A stretch of 64,000 nucleotides of DNA from Nocardioides luteus (GTDB lineage Bacteria > Actinomycetota > Actinomycetes > Propionibacteriales > Nocardioidaceae), in assembly GCF_015752315.1 (NCBI RefSeq), contig NZ_JADOVJ010000001.1, forward strand, positions 496,001 through 560,000. Reading direction: 5' to 3'. Positions 10,650 through 18,666 of the stretch are shown here, piece by piece. Made by a program: the position numbers and the translations under genes. Position 1 is the first letter of the stretch. Each line of letters starts with the position of its first letter. Under the pieces are notes generated by a model, which saw only the letters and a list, made by a program, of their open reading frames with translations, was not told the origin of the DNA and did no database searches.

Positions 10650-11525
10650 GTGCCCCGCTCCAGCCGTCGAGCCCGCGAAGCGCTCACCGAGGCGCTCCGT
10701 GACACCCGCCGAGCCGCAGGCCTGACCGGAGCCGGCCTCGCGGACGCCCTGGGGGCGGGCTGGTCGCAGCCGAAGGTGTCGAAGATCGAGTCCGGTCGAC
10801 AGGCGGTCTCCGAGGCCGAGGTCCGGGCCTGGGCGGCCGCGGTGGGTGCCGACAAGGAGATGCTGCTCGCGCTGCGTACCCGCGCGGACCAGGAGCACGC
10901 GGCCTTCCGTGACGCTCGTCCGGCGAGCGGAGGCGCCGAGCGGCGCCAGGACGCCTACGCCGCGACCGAGGTGGCCGCGACGGTCCTGACGAGCTTCCAG
11001 CCCCACAGCGTCCCCGAGCTGCTGCAGACCCCCGACTATGCGCGCGCCCTGCTGGCCCTGGCCGGTGGCTCCCGCGACGAGGCTGCGGATCGCGAGGACG
11101 TCTCCACCGTGATCGCGGCCCGGCTCAGGCGCTCGGCGATCCTCTACGAGGCCGGCCGGTCGATCACGATCCTGGTCGGCGAGGCGGCCCTCCATCATCT
11201 GGTCGGATCTCCCGACGTCATGCGCGCCCAGATCGATCACATCGCCAAGCTGGCGACCACGACCCGGGCGACCATCGGGATCGTCCCCTTCGAGAGCTTC
11301 CCCGTTCTGGTCCAGCACGGCTGGGACCAGCGCGACCGGATCGTCACCCTCGAGACCAGCGCCGGCGACCTCGAGATCGCCGACCCGGTCGAGGTCGCTC
11401 GCTACGAGCACTGGACCCAGCTCCTACTCGACCATGCGCTGACGGGTGCGGCCGCTGCCGAGCGATGCGCCCGGATCATCAGCGAGCGGGGGAGGGCGCC
11501 GGCGGCGCGCGGCGACCACGAATAG
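10650..11525 (+). CDS. Scr1-family XRE regulator with DUF5753 domain
   Basis: A 291-residue regulator starting at a GTG 9 nt after AAGGAGG (10634-10640); the longer upstream frame belongs to the opposite-strand TetR gene. Residues about 12-70 form an XRE helix-turn-helix (LRDTRRAAGLTGAGLADALG, WSQPKVSKIESGRQAVSEAE). The rest matches the DUF5753 effector domain (ELLQTPDYARALL, LRRSAILYEAGRSITILVGEAALHH, TIGIVPFESFPV). Such genes are usually followed by a small DUF397 gene; here a tRNA follows and no DUF397 ORF is seen, so it is an orphan. Confidence 0.85.
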   Translation: MPRSSRRAREALTEALRDTRRAAGLTGAGLADALGAGWSQPKVSKIESGRQAVSEAEVRAWAAAVGADKEMLLALRTRADQEHAAFRDARPASGGAERRQDAYAATEVAATVLTSFQPHSVPELLQTPDYARALLALAGGSRDEAADREDVSTVIAARLRRSAILYEAGRSITILVGEAALHHLVGSPDVMRAQIDHIAKLATTTRATIGIVPFESFPVLVQHGWDQRDRIVTLETSAGDLEIADPVEVARYEHWTQLLLDHALTGAAAAERCARIISERGRAPAARGDHE

Positions 11526-11556
11526 GAGACGGCGGCTGCTCCGGTAGACTCCCGGC

Positions 11557-11629
11557 GGGCCGTTAGCTCAGTTGGTAGAGCAGTGGACTTTTAATCCATG
11601 GGTCGTCGGTTCGAGACCGACACGGCCTA
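11557..11629 (+). tRNA. tRNA-Lys (anticodon TTT)
   Basis: The cloverleaf folds by eye: acceptor 11557-11563 with 11622-11628, D stem GCTC/GAGC, anticodon stem GTGGA/TCCAT around loop CTTTTAA giving anticodon TTT, and T stem GTCGG/CCGAC around TTCGAGA. The discriminator is A and CCA is not encoded. The first acceptor pair is G-U. Confidence 0.93.
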
Positions 11630-11638
11630 CAGCGGGCT

Positions 11639-11672
11639 CGAGCCCCGAGCCGCATCTGCGACTCGGGGCTCG
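11639..11672. terminator. terminator hairpin after tRNA-Lys
   Basis: CGAGCCCCGAG at 11639-11649 pairs perfectly with 11662-11672 around a 12-nt loop. It can serve both the tRNA and the convergent MarR operon. Confidence 0.75.
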
Positions 11673-11687
11673 GCCGTGTGACGGGGG

Positions 11688-12155
11688 TCAGCTGGACTCT
11701 TCCTGCGGCAGCGGATGGCTGTTGATCGAGTCGGTGATCGCGCCGGCGGTCTCGACGAACGCCGCCGCCTGCTCCTCGGTCAGGGCGCCTGCCGAGGCTC
11801 CCTCCAGGCTCTGCCACAGGGCGGCGATGGGTTCCCGCATCGCCCGGCCCTTGTCCGTGAGATGGACGACCATCACCCGCCGGTCGTGCTCTGCCGGCTC
11901 ACGGACCAGCAGTCCCGCTTCTTGCATGCGGCGCAGGGACTTGGAGACGGTGGAGTGGTCGAGGCCGACGCTCTCGAGAAGCTCGGACTGGGTCTGGCCC
12001 TCGCGGTCCAGCAGCTGCATCAGGAGCAGCTCCTGGCCCGGGTGCAGGTCCATCTTGCGCAGCAGGGCGCCGGCGTAGGCACGGTGGGCCCGGGCGAGCT
12101 GGAAGATCGCGTAGCTCATCGGCCCGCCTGCGGCAGTGGTGGGGATCTCGGGCAT
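11688..12155 (-). CDS. MarR-family regulator of the adjacent oxidoreductase operon
   Basis: A 155-residue winged-helix regulator. The ATG at 12155 (MPEIPTTAAGG) is preferred because the longer frame would overlap the upstream reductase. The DNA-binding region is LLDREGQTQSELLESVGLDHSTVSKSLRRMQEAGLL with the wing AEHDRRVMVVHLTDKG. It is the last gene of a three-gene minus-strand unit (alcohol dehydrogenase-like, old yellow enzyme, MarR). Two copies of a TGGCTAGCCA palindrome lie before the first gene, so autorepression relieved by an electrophile or oxidant is likely. That mechanism is inferred from MarR/OYE pairs elsewhere. Confidence 0.85.
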   Translation of the reverse strand: MPEIPTTAAGGPMSYAIFQLARAHRAYAGALLRKMDLHPGQELLLMQLLDREGQTQSELLESVGLDHSTVSKSLRRMQEAGLLVREPAEHDRRVMVVHLTDKGRAMREPIAALWQSLEGASAGALTEEQAAAFVETAGAITDSINSHPLPQEESS

Positions 12156-12168
12156 GGTCTCCGCTTCT

Positions 12169-13230
12169 TCAGCCTGTGTGGGTGGGGTAGTCGGTGTATC
12201 CGACCGCTCCGCCACCGTAGAAGGTCGCCGGGTCGGGAGTGTTCAACTCTGCCCCGACGCGCAGCCGCTCGACCAGGTCGGGGTTGGCAAGCGCCAGTGC
12301 GCCAACGGAGATCAGGTCGGCCGTGCCGTTGTCGACGTCCTTGGCTCGAGTGGGGATGTCGGCGCCTGGCCGGTTGAGGATCAGGGTGCCGGGCCACTGT
12401 GCGCGGAGCGTGTCGAGCAGCTGCTCGTCGCCCATGTGCATCAGGTGCAGGTAGGCCAGACCCGTCGGGCGCAGTGCTTCCACCAGCGCCGGGTACAGCT
12501 CGTGGGTGTCGGACTCGACGATGTCGTTGTAGGGGTTTCCCGGCGAGATACGGATGCCGGTGCGCTCGGGGCCGATCTCCCCGGCCACCGCGGCGACGAC
12601 CTCCACGGCGAAGCGGATACGGGCCTCGATCGAGCCGCCGTAGCGGTCCGTGCGCTGGTTGGCGTTGCCGGAGAGGAACTGGTGGATCAGGTAGCCGTTG
12701 GCGCCGTGGATCTCCACGCCGTCCGCGCCCGCCGCAACCGCCGCAGCAGCCGCGCGCCGGAAGTCGTCGACGGTCTCGGCGACCTCCTGCGTCGAGAGCG
12801 CACGGGGCTCCGGCATCTCCTGCGGGCCGGAGGCGGTGAACATCACGCCGGCCGGGCGGATCGCCGAGGGGGCGACGGGCTGGCGGTGGTGGGGAGTGTT
12901 GTCGGGGTGGGAGACCCGACCGACGTGCATCAGCTGGATGAACACCCGGCTGCCTGCCGCGTGCACCGCATCGGTGACCGTGCGCCACCCGGCGATCTGC
13001 GCCTCGTTGTAGATACCAGGAGTGAGCAGGTAGCCCTGGCCGTCGGCGGAGGGCTGGGTGCCCTCGGTGATGATCAGCGCCTTCGAGGCGCGCTGTGCGT
13101 AGTACTCGGCATTCAGCTCCGTCGGCACGCCCTCCGGGGTGGAGCGGTCACGAGTCATGGGGGCCATGACCAGACGGTGTGGCAGAGAGGTGCCGCCGAG
13201 GGTGATCGGGGCCCACAGGGATTCCAGCAT
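12169..13230 (-). CDS. old yellow enzyme family FMN alkene reductase
   Basis: A 353-residue FMN-dependent ene-reductase similar to NemA/XenB. It starts at the ATG at 13230 (MLESLWAPITLGG), preceded by AAAGAGA. The substrate-binding pair His175 and Asn178 lies in IHGANGYL, and NQRTDRYGGS plus RIRFAVEVV mark the FMN site. It reduces electron-poor double bonds with NADPH. The gene sits between the alcohol dehydrogenase-like gene and marR, 13 bp before the latter, and is probably induced together with them. Confidence 0.92.
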   Translation of the reverse strand: MLESLWAPITLGGTSLPHRLVMAPMTRDRSTPEGVPTELNAEYYAQRASKALIITEGTQPSADGQGYLLTPGIYNEAQIAGWRTVTDAVHAAGSRVFIQLMHVGRVSHPDNTPHHRQPVAPSAIRPAGVMFTASGPQEMPEPRALSTQEVAETVDDFRRAAAAAVAAGADGVEIHGANGYLIHQFLSGNANQRTDRYGGSIEARIRFAVEVVAAVAGEIGPERTGIRISPGNPYNDIVESDTHELYPALVEALRPTGLAYLHLMHMGDEQLLDTLRAQWPGTLILNRPGADIPTRAKDVDNGTADLISVGALALANPDLVERLRVGAELNTPDPATFYGGGAVGYTDYPTHTG

Positions 13231-13292
13231 GACAGTCTCTTTCGGTGAACGCGGTGGCCCGGTCGGCCACCGCAACAGGTGGGTTGGGGCGC

Positions 13293-14197
13293 TCAGTCGA
13301 CGGTGAGGACGAGCTTGCCGCGTACGTGTCCCGCGTCGCTGGCCTGCTGGGCGTCGGCCGCCTTGGCCAGCGGGTACGCCGTGACGGTGGTGGTCAGCGT
13401 TCCGGCCGCGGCGTCCTGAGCCACGGCGGCCAGGCGCTCGACGGGGTGGTCCCCGCCGCCGGAGGAGAAGGCGACGCCCAGTTCGCCCGCACCGAAGTCG
13501 GCGATGGTGACGATGCGCTCGGTACCGCCGCGCAGGGTGATGGAGTCGGGCAGGGCGCCCTTGCCTGCCAGGTCGAGACCGCGTCGACGCCGTCGGGAGC
13601 CAGGGCGCGCACCCGCTCGACCAGACCCTCGCCGTAGGTGGTCGGGGTCGCGCCCAGCGAGGTGAGGTAGTCCTGGTTCGAGGTGCCGGCAGTGGCGATC
13701 ACGCGGGCGCCGCGGGCGATCGCGAGCTGGACGGCCACGGTGCCGACCGCTCCGGAGGCGCCGTGCATCAGCACGGTCTCCCCGGCGGTCACCCCCAGTT
13801 CGTCCAGGACCCGTTCGGCGGTCTCGCTGGCGACCGGCAGCGCGGCCGCGACCTCCCAGGAGAGGTTTGCGGGCTTGCGGGCCACGGCGGTGGCCAGCGC
13901 GTACTCGGCGTACGAGCCGGTGTCCGCCCAGCCGAGGACCTCGTCCCCGACCTGTACGTCGCTCACGCCCTCGCCGAGCGCGTCGACCACACCTGCGACC
14001 TCGGCGCCGGGAATGGCGGGGAACGTCGTCGGGAACACGGCCTCGACCATGCCCGCGCGCTTCTTGCCGTCCAGCGCGTTCAGCCCGGCGGCCTTGACGC
14101 GTACTCGGACCTGGCCGGGGCCGGGGTGCGGAATCTCGACGTCCGCCTCGTGCAGGACATCCGGACCGCCGAACTCATCGAAAATGATCGCTTTCAT
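13293..14197 (-). pseudogene. zinc-less alcohol dehydrogenase/quinone oxidoreductase with a one-base frameshift
   Basis: The frame starting MKAIIFDEFGGPDVLHEADV reads as a normal NADPH:quinone oxidoreductase (NALDGKKRAG, GAEVAGVV, MHGASGAVGTVAVQLA) up to DGVDAV. Near 13573-13582 the frame is lost. One base inserted there would give DLAGKGALPDS and a clean run to GHVRGKLVLTVD and a TGA at 13293-13295, about 301 residues in total, the usual family length. As written, translation continues in a wrong, Pro/Ser-rich frame to a stop at 13394. This is either a recent inactivating deletion or a sequencing error. It is the first gene of the MarR operon. Confidence 0.75.
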
Positions 14198-14230
14198 GAC
14201 ACTCCACTTCAGGTCGCGTTGCTCTGGAGA

Positions 14231-14253
14231 ATAAGGTGGCTAGCCACATATTC
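14231..14253. promoter_or_regulatory. MarR operator copy 1
   Basis: A perfect palindrome GTGGCTAGCCAC (14236-14247) within an AT-flanked imperfect palindrome, 39 bp before the start of the oxidoreductase operon. Confidence 0.65.
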
Positions 14254-14265
14254 ACCATAACAGCA

Positions 14266-14288
14266 ATCATGTGGCTAGCCAAGTATTT
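14266..14288. promoter_or_regulatory. MarR operator copy 2
   Basis: The palindrome TGGCTAGCCA recurs at 14272-14281 with the same ATG/AAGTATT-type flanks, 35 bp centre to centre from copy 1. Confidence 0.65.
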
Positions 14289-14647
14289 CGCCGGTCGGAA
14301 GGGTCGGCGGGACTCCGGTGCCCCGGAAACTGCCTCGGAACCCGTGGTCGTACGTCCCGCTGAGCGGCCGTTTCACGGCTCTGTTGCGCAACCTTCACCG
14401 CTTCGCACGTAAAACGATCGGCGAAGGGGGGTTCGCAGCGGCCCACGAGTTGCTAGTGTCACTCCCGCAACAGGAGCAAGTTCCAGAAGGTCTGACGCCT
14501 GCGGAGTTTGTGATCCAACGGCGTTTCTGCTCTGTGCTCGCCCGGGCCCCGGTTCGGGAACACAGGTCGGAGCGACGTGTCACCCGCCCCTGATGCGGGG
14601 CTACCGAACCTGGTGGCCTCTCGCCCCGACTAAGGAGTAACGAGCAG
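14289..14647 (+). other. gene-free leader region of the cold-shock gene
   Basis: No convincing gene is seen in this stretch. A possible -10 (TAGTGT near 14455) would give an untranslated leader of almost 190 nt, as is common for cold-shock genes. GCCCC, 6 nt, GGGGC near 14588-14603 can form a small hairpin before the AAGGAG ribosome binding site at 14631-14636. Confidence 0.4.
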
Positions 14648-14851
14648 ATGGCTCAGGGCACCGTTAAGTGGTTCAACGCCGAGAAGGGTTTCGGTTTCAT
14701 TGCGCAGGAGGACGGCGGCGACGACGTCTTCGTGCACTACTCGGCGATCCAGACGCAGGGCTACAAGACCCTCGACGAGAACCAGAAGGTCGAGTTCGAC
14801 GTCACGCAGGGCCCGAAGGGTCCGCAGGCGGAGAACGTTCGCCCTCTCTGA
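14648..14851 (+). CDS. cspA: cold-shock protein, CspA family
   Basis: A 67-residue single cold-shock domain with both RNA-binding motifs, KGFGFI (RNP1) and VFVHY (RNP2), and the normal start [14 protein letters not shown]. It binds single-stranded nucleic acid and acts as an RNA chaperone in the cytoplasm. AAGGAG lies 11 nt before the ATG. It is transcribed alone, with a long leader upstream and a strong terminator downstream. Confidence 0.97.
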   Translation: MAQGTVKWFNAEKGFGFIAQEDGGDDVFVHYSAIQTQGYKTLDENQKVEFDVTQGPKGPQAENVRPL

Positions 14852-14901
14852 TGAGTAAGACGATCTCGGGTTCGGCGTGAGCCGACACTGATCATCTGCA
14901 A

Positions 14902-14931
14902 CGAGGCCCCAGCCGTTCGGCTGGGGCCTCG
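14902..14931 (+). terminator. terminator of the cold-shock gene
   Basis: A perfect 13-bp stem (14902-14914 with 14919-14931) around a GTTC loop, 51 bp after the stop codon. The stem is very GC-rich; no long T run follows. Confidence 0.85.
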
Positions 14932-14996
14932 TGGTCTGATTGGGGCCCTCTCAGGCCCATGTGTCACGCTTGATGTGACAACTTTTGATGGTTCTT

Positions 14997-15020
14997 GGTG
15001 GATCAGCGCGCAGATCCACC
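14997..15020. repeat. inverted repeat upstream of the 48-residue ORF
   Basis: GGTGGATC (14997-15004) and GATCCACC (15013-15020) are perfect 8-bp arms. It may be a hairpin in the leader or an operator. Confidence 0.3.
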
Positions 15021-15079
15021 GAGACTGGGCGATGATGTGACGACGAGCTTTTCCAAGGTGACGTGAGGAGGCGGCGGGC

Positions 15080-15226
15080 GTGGCTGATCAGTTCGATGTG
15101 ACGCTGGAAGATCCTGAGCTGCTCCTCGAGGTGGAGCTCACCACCAACCTCATCGTCGCCGCCAGTGAGTCCGAGGACCACCTCTCCCAGGACGAGATCG
15201 ACCGCATCCTGGGGATCATCCCCTAG
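15080..15226 (+). CDS. small acidic hypothetical protein, 48 residues
   Basis: GTG start with GTGAGGAGG at 15063-15071, then 48 codons ending in TAG at 15224-15226. The product begins VADQFDVTLEDPELLLEVEL and ends DRILGIIP; it is strongly acidic with two short amphipathic parts and the look of a coding sequence (clean third-position bias, good ribosome binding site). I do not recognise a family with a known function. It is free-standing, between the cold-shock terminator and a convergent membrane-protein gene 14 bp downstream. Confidence 0.65.
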   Translation: MADQFDVTLEDPELLLEVELTTNLIVAASESEDHLSQDEIDRILGIIP

Positions 15227-15240
15227 GGCCGCGCGGGCCC

Positions 15241-16374
15241 TCAGCAGGTCGCGAAGAGCAGCGGCCCGTTCGCCAGGTCGGACAGCACCGCCGTACCGTC
15301 CTTGGGCCGCAGCTGCATCGTGACCACCGCGTCGTCGGCCGCGACCTTCCCGAGCTCGAACCGCTCGTCGAACGTGCCGCCCTGGCCCGGTGCCGGTCCG
15401 ACGGCGAGCTTGGCCCGGGTGTCGGCGTTCGTACGCGCCTGGTCCTCGTCCTCGAACGACATCGCCACACGTACGTCGCCATTGCGTTCGGCCGCCATGG
15501 CGAAGCCCGCGATCGGGTTGAGGTCGCCGGCGGCGTCGATGAGGCCGTCGGCCTGGTCCTGGTCAGCGGCCGAGGCACCGGCCAGCCCGATCTCGCTGCA
15601 CGTGAAGTCGCCGTCGTAGATGAACGCCGAGAGCGGGTCGCCGAGCCGGTCGGCGGCATCCGTCATCGGCTCGTGCAGGTCGCCGTCGCCGAGGCTCTCG
15701 ATCTGGTCGCTCAGATAGCGGCGGCCGTCCGAGGCCAGGATCAGATCGTGTTCGGGCAGGAAGGCGATGTAGGTGACCTGCGGGGTGATCGTCGAGTCGA
15801 TGCCGGAGTCGGTGAAGGAGGAGAACGGGACCAGGGTGCCGTCCCAGACGCCGCCGTCGGCCGGATCGTCCTCGGGAGCGGCGAACCCCATCGAGGTGAG
15901 CTGGTCGACGAGGTGGTCGACGTCCATGTCCGCGAGGTGCCCGACCATCAGCGCGCCCTCGGTCGACTGCGTGTAGAGCTCCCAGTCGAGGGTCGCCGGC
16001 GACCACCCGAAGTGCTGCTGCAGCAGGCCCGAGGCGTCGGGCAGCACCGAGGTCGAGGTCAGGTCCTTCGTATAGGCCTCGTCGATCATCTCGTGGACCT
16101 CCTGCGGCGTGGAGTCGGCGTCGAGGTCGGCGCCGACGCTCTCGCGGATGGCCGCCCAGTCGGTGAACGAGACCCGCGTCGCCTCGGCCGGGGCCAGCCG
16201 CAGCGCCTCGTCGAGATCGCCCCCGCGGGTCGCCCACGCCCGGGCCAGAAAGATCACGAGCGCGACGACGACAACGCCCACCACGATGGTCAACAGGGGG
16301 TGGGCGCGTACGACTCGGGATGACCGACCGGCCCACATCCGGGGACGGTCGAGAAGCTGTGGGGTGCGGAGCAT
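15241..16374 (-). CDS. membrane-anchored hypothetical protein with large outer domain
   Basis: A 377-residue protein starting at the ATG at 16374, which lies 8 nt after a TAAGGT hexamer. One membrane helix at about 26-45 (PLLTIVVGVVVVALVIFLARA) follows a basic N-terminus, so the remaining 330 residues should lie outside the cell. That domain has a repeating layout (SFTDWAAIRES, LDWELYTQSTEGALMVGHL, ADRLGDPLSAFIYDG, AVVTMQLRPKDGTAVLSDLANGPLLF) and ends in a single Cys residue. It resembles DUF3352-type secreted proteins only in general layout. Function unknown. Divergent from mutT1. Confidence 0.55.
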   Translation of the reverse strand: MLRTPQLLDRPRMWAGRSSRVVRAHPLLTIVVGVVVVALVIFLARAWATRGGDLDEALRLAPAEATRVSFTDWAAIRESVGADLDADSTPQEVHEMIDEAYTKDLTSTSVLPDASGLLQQHFGWSPATLDWELYTQSTEGALMVGHLADMDVDHLVDQLTSMGFAAPEDDPADGGVWDGTLVPFSSFTDSGIDSTITPQVTYIAFLPEHDLILASDGRRYLSDQIESLGDGDLHEPMTDAADRLGDPLSAFIYDGDFTCSEIGLAGASAADQDQADGLIDAAGDLNPIAGFAMAAERNGDVRVAMSFEDEDQARTNADTRAKLAVGPAPGQGGTFDERFELGKVAADDAVVTMQLRPKDGTAVLSDLANGPLLFATC

Positions 16375-16388
16375 CCCGACGAACCTTA
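16375..16388 (-). promoter_or_regulatory. leaderless promoter -10 of the membrane-anchored protein gene
   Basis: On the minus strand TAAGGT is followed by 8 nt and the ATG at 16374, which supports this start over the longer frame. Confidence 0.45.
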
Positions 16389-16412
16389 GACGAACCGGTC
16401 GCCCATCCGACA

Positions 16413-16424
16413 TACCCTGTGCCC
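16413..16424 (+). promoter_or_regulatory. leaderless promoter -10 of mutT1
   Basis: TACCCT is followed by 6 nt and the ATG at 16425; no ribosome binding site. Confidence 0.5.
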
Positions 16425-17291
16425 ATGCCCGAGATCCCGGCCGCCGGCGTAGTGGTTTTTCGCGAGCACCAAGACCTGCCCGAGGTAGTGCTGGTCCACA
16501 GACCCAAGTACGACGACTGGTCCTTCCCCAAGGGCAAGGTCGATCCCGGCGAGACGGTGCCGGTGACCGCGATCCGTGAGGTGCGCGAGGAGACCGGCCT
16601 GCAGGTCGCCCTCGGCCGCCCGCTCCGGACGCAGCGCTATCCCGTCGAGGCGGGGCAGAAGGTGGTCCACTACTGGGTGGGCCGCACCGCTGCCGGAGCC
16701 GACGACGACGTCGACAGCTACCAGATCAACGACGAGATCGACGAGGTCGAGTGGATGCCGGTGGAGAAGGCCCGCAAGCGGCTCACCTACCCGCACGACC
16801 GGGAGACGCTGCAGCAGGCCGAGGACGTACGCCACCCCACCACGCCGCTCGTGATCCTCCGCCACGCCTCGTCCCTCGGTCGTTCGGCCTGGTCCGGCGA
16901 GGACTCGGAGCGGCCGCTCGACGACACCGGGCGGGCCCAGGCGGTCACGCTGGCCGGCCTGCTGATGGCCTACGACATCCGCCGGGTGATCACCTCGACG
17001 AGCGTCCGCTGCACGCAGTCCGTGGCGCCGTACGCCGGGCTCGCCGGCATCGCGTCCGAACAGATGAGACTGCTCAGTGAGGAGGGCGCCAAGGGAGGTA
17101 GCGTGTCGGCCTTGGCTGCGGACATCCTGCGTGACCTGGCCGTTCCGACGGTGATCTGCACGCACCGGCCGGTGCTGCCGTGGGTCTTCGAAGGGCTGGG
17201 CGTGCGCGACCCGAAGCTGGCGAAGGGCGAGCTGATGGTCCTGCACGTGCAAGAAGGTGAAGTGCGGGCTGTTGAGGCATTTCAGGCCTAA
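16425..17291 (+). CDS. mutT1: MutT1-like protein: NUDIX hydrolase fused to histidine phosphatase
   Basis: A 288-residue two-domain enzyme. The NUDIX box runs from Gly37 to about Gly58 (GKVDPGETVPVTAIREVREETG) with Glu52, Glu55 and Glu56 as metal ligands. From about residue 143 a histidine-phosphatase domain follows with LRHASS in place of the usual RHG, VITSTSVRCTQS and ICTHRP. Mycobacterial MutT1 has this architecture and hydrolyses diadenosine polyphosphates and oxidised guanine nucleotides; in mycobacteria it neighbours ppk. Here pst genes follow and ppk is 6 kb on, so a link to phosphate or polyphosphate metabolism is plausible. A stem (17283-17289 with 17302-17308) overlaps the stop. Confidence 0.9.
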   Translation: MPEIPAAGVVVFREHQDLPEVVLVHRPKYDDWSFPKGKVDPGETVPVTAIREVREETGLQVALGRPLRTQRYPVEAGQKVVHYWVGRTAAGADDDVDSYQINDEIDEVEWMPVEKARKRLTYPHDRETLQQAEDVRHPTTPLVILRHASSLGRSAWSGEDSERPLDDTGRAQAVTLAGLLMAYDIRRVITSTSVRCTQSVAPYAGLAGIASEQMRLLSEEGAKGGSVSALAADILRDLAVPTVICTHRPVLPWVFEGLGVRDPKLAKGELMVLHVQEGEVRAVEAFQA

Positions 17292-17377
17292 CAGAGGCTT
17301 GAGGCCTGCCTGTTCATCTCCTGTGCCCGGAACTGACACTGATTTGCCACCGACTTTGTGTCCCTCGTTAAGCCTGC

Positions 17378-17410
17378 GTTCACCTTCACCGAGTTTCCCG
17401 TCCACCTCGG
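17378..17410 (+). promoter_or_regulatory. candidate PHO box upstream of pstS
   Basis: GTTCACC at 17378 and GTCCACC at 17400 are similar heptamers 22 bp apart, two turns of an 11-bp repeat as in Streptomyces PhoP boxes (GTTCACC type). The middle unit is poor. It lies 59-91 bp before the pstS start. Confidence 0.5.
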
Positions 17411-17468
17411 CTACCTACGGTCATCGCGACAACTCCGAATCGACTGCTTCATCAATCAGGAGACTTGC

Positions 17469-18566
17469 GTGAACACCACCTCGCTGCGCCGGGCACTCGT
17501 CCCGGGCATCACGGCTGCGGCCCTTGCTCTTGCGATCAGCGCCTGTGGCGCCGGCAACGAGCCCACGGGCGGCGGTAGCGAAGAAGGCTCCCTCTCGGGC
17601 ACCATCAAGGGTGGCGGCGCTACCTCGCAGGAGAAGGGCCAGGCGGCATGGGTCGCCGGCATCCAGGACGCGAACCCGGACCTCAGCGTCGTCTACGAGC
17701 CGGTCGGTTCCGGCTCCGGCCGTGAGGGCTTCATCTCCGGCGGTTACCTCTTCGCGGGCACCGACTCCGCCCTCAACGACGAAGAGGGCGAGCTGACCAA
17801 GGCCAAGGAGAAGTGCGGCGGCGACCCGATCCAGGTCCCGGCGTACGTCTCGCCGATCGCCGTTGCGTTCAACCTCGAGGGTGTCGACGAGCTGAACCTC
17901 GACGCCACGACCCTCGCCGCGATCTTCTCGGGCAAGATCACCAAGTGGAACGACAAGGCGATCACCGCGCTCAACCCGGACGCCGAGCTTCCGGACACCG
18001 CGATCACCCCGGTTCACCGCTCCGACGACTCGGGCACCCAGGAGAACTTCACCGACTACCTCTCGCAGGCCGGTGGCTGGGCCGAGGAGCCCGACGGTGA
18101 GTGGCCGGCCAGCATCAAGGTCGGCGAGGGCGCGGACGGCACCTCCGGTGTCGTGACCGCCATGCAGGGTGCCGGCTACATCGGCTTCCTCGACGAGTCC
18201 GCCGCGCGTGAGAACGACCTCGCCGTCGTCAACGTCAAGGTCGGCGAGGACTTCGTCGAGCCGACCGCCGAGGCCGCCGCCAAGATCCTGGCCGCCTCGA
18301 AGTCGGCCGGTCTGAGCGACAACGACATGGCCGTCGAGGTCGCCCGCACCACCACCGAGGCCGGCGTCTACCCGGTCGTGCTGGTCTCCTACCTGCTGGC
18401 CTGCCCGACCTACGAGAACGCCGAGGACGCGGCCAACGTCAAGGGCTACCTGGAGTACATCCTCTCCGAGGAGGGCCAGAAGGTCTCCGCCGACGAGGCC
18501 GGCTCCGCGCCGCTCGACCGCGAGACCGCCGACAAGGCTCTCGACCTCGTCGGTGCGATCAAGTAA
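17469..18566 (+). CDS. pstS: phosphate ABC transporter substrate-binding lipoprotein PstS
   Basis: A 365-residue lipoprotein starting at a GTG behind AGGAGA (17457-17462). The signal peptide ends in the lipobox ISAC with Cys26. Phosphate-binding segments are visible: GGGATSQEKGQAAW, FAGTDSALN, and the loop HRSDDSGTQENF. It captures phosphate at the cell surface for PstCAB. First gene of pstSCAB; a PHO-box-like repeat lies upstream and a hairpin separates it from pstC. The longer upstream frame is rejected because the signal peptide starts at this GTG. Confidence 0.96.
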   Translation: MNTTSLRRALVPGITAAALALAISACGAGNEPTGGGSEEGSLSGTIKGGGATSQEKGQAAWVAGIQDANPDLSVVYEPVGSGSGREGFISGGYLFAGTDSALNDEEGELTKAKEKCGGDPIQVPAYVSPIAVAFNLEGVDELNLDATTLAAIFSGKITKWNDKAITALNPDAELPDTAITPVHRSDDSGTQENFTDYLSQAGGWAEEPDGEWPASIKVGEGADGTSGVVTAMQGAGYIGFLDESAARENDLAVVNVKVGEDFVEPTAEAAAKILAASKSAGLSDNDMAVEVARTTTEAGVYPVVLVSYLLACPTYENAEDAANVKGYLEYILSEEGQKVSADEAGSAPLDRETADKALDLVGAIK

Positions 18567-18595
18567 GTGCCGACTAGTCTGACGTGATCGCCGTT

Positions 18596-18621
18596 CGGGC
18601 GGTGGCTGCGGCCGCCGCCCG
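18596..18621 (+). terminator. intra-operon hairpin between pstS and pstC
   Basis: An 11-bp stem with one G-U pair (18596-18606 with 18611-18621) and a TGCG loop. It could attenuate transcription so that pstS is made in excess over the permease, or protect the pstS mRNA end. Confidence 0.6.
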
Positions 18622-18666
18622 TACGGCTGTCTTGAGAACCGAAACAAGAAAGTCGAGGAATGCCTT

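Noticed and set aside
14318..14593. 91-codon ORF before the cold-shock gene
   Set aside because: It has no ribosome binding site, a composition unlike coding sequence here and lies in the likely untranslated leader of cspA.
14962..14980. CRP/FNR-like site TGTCAC-N7-GTGACA
   Set aside because: Spacing and orientation differ from known CRP sites, and it lies next to a terminator; too weak to call.
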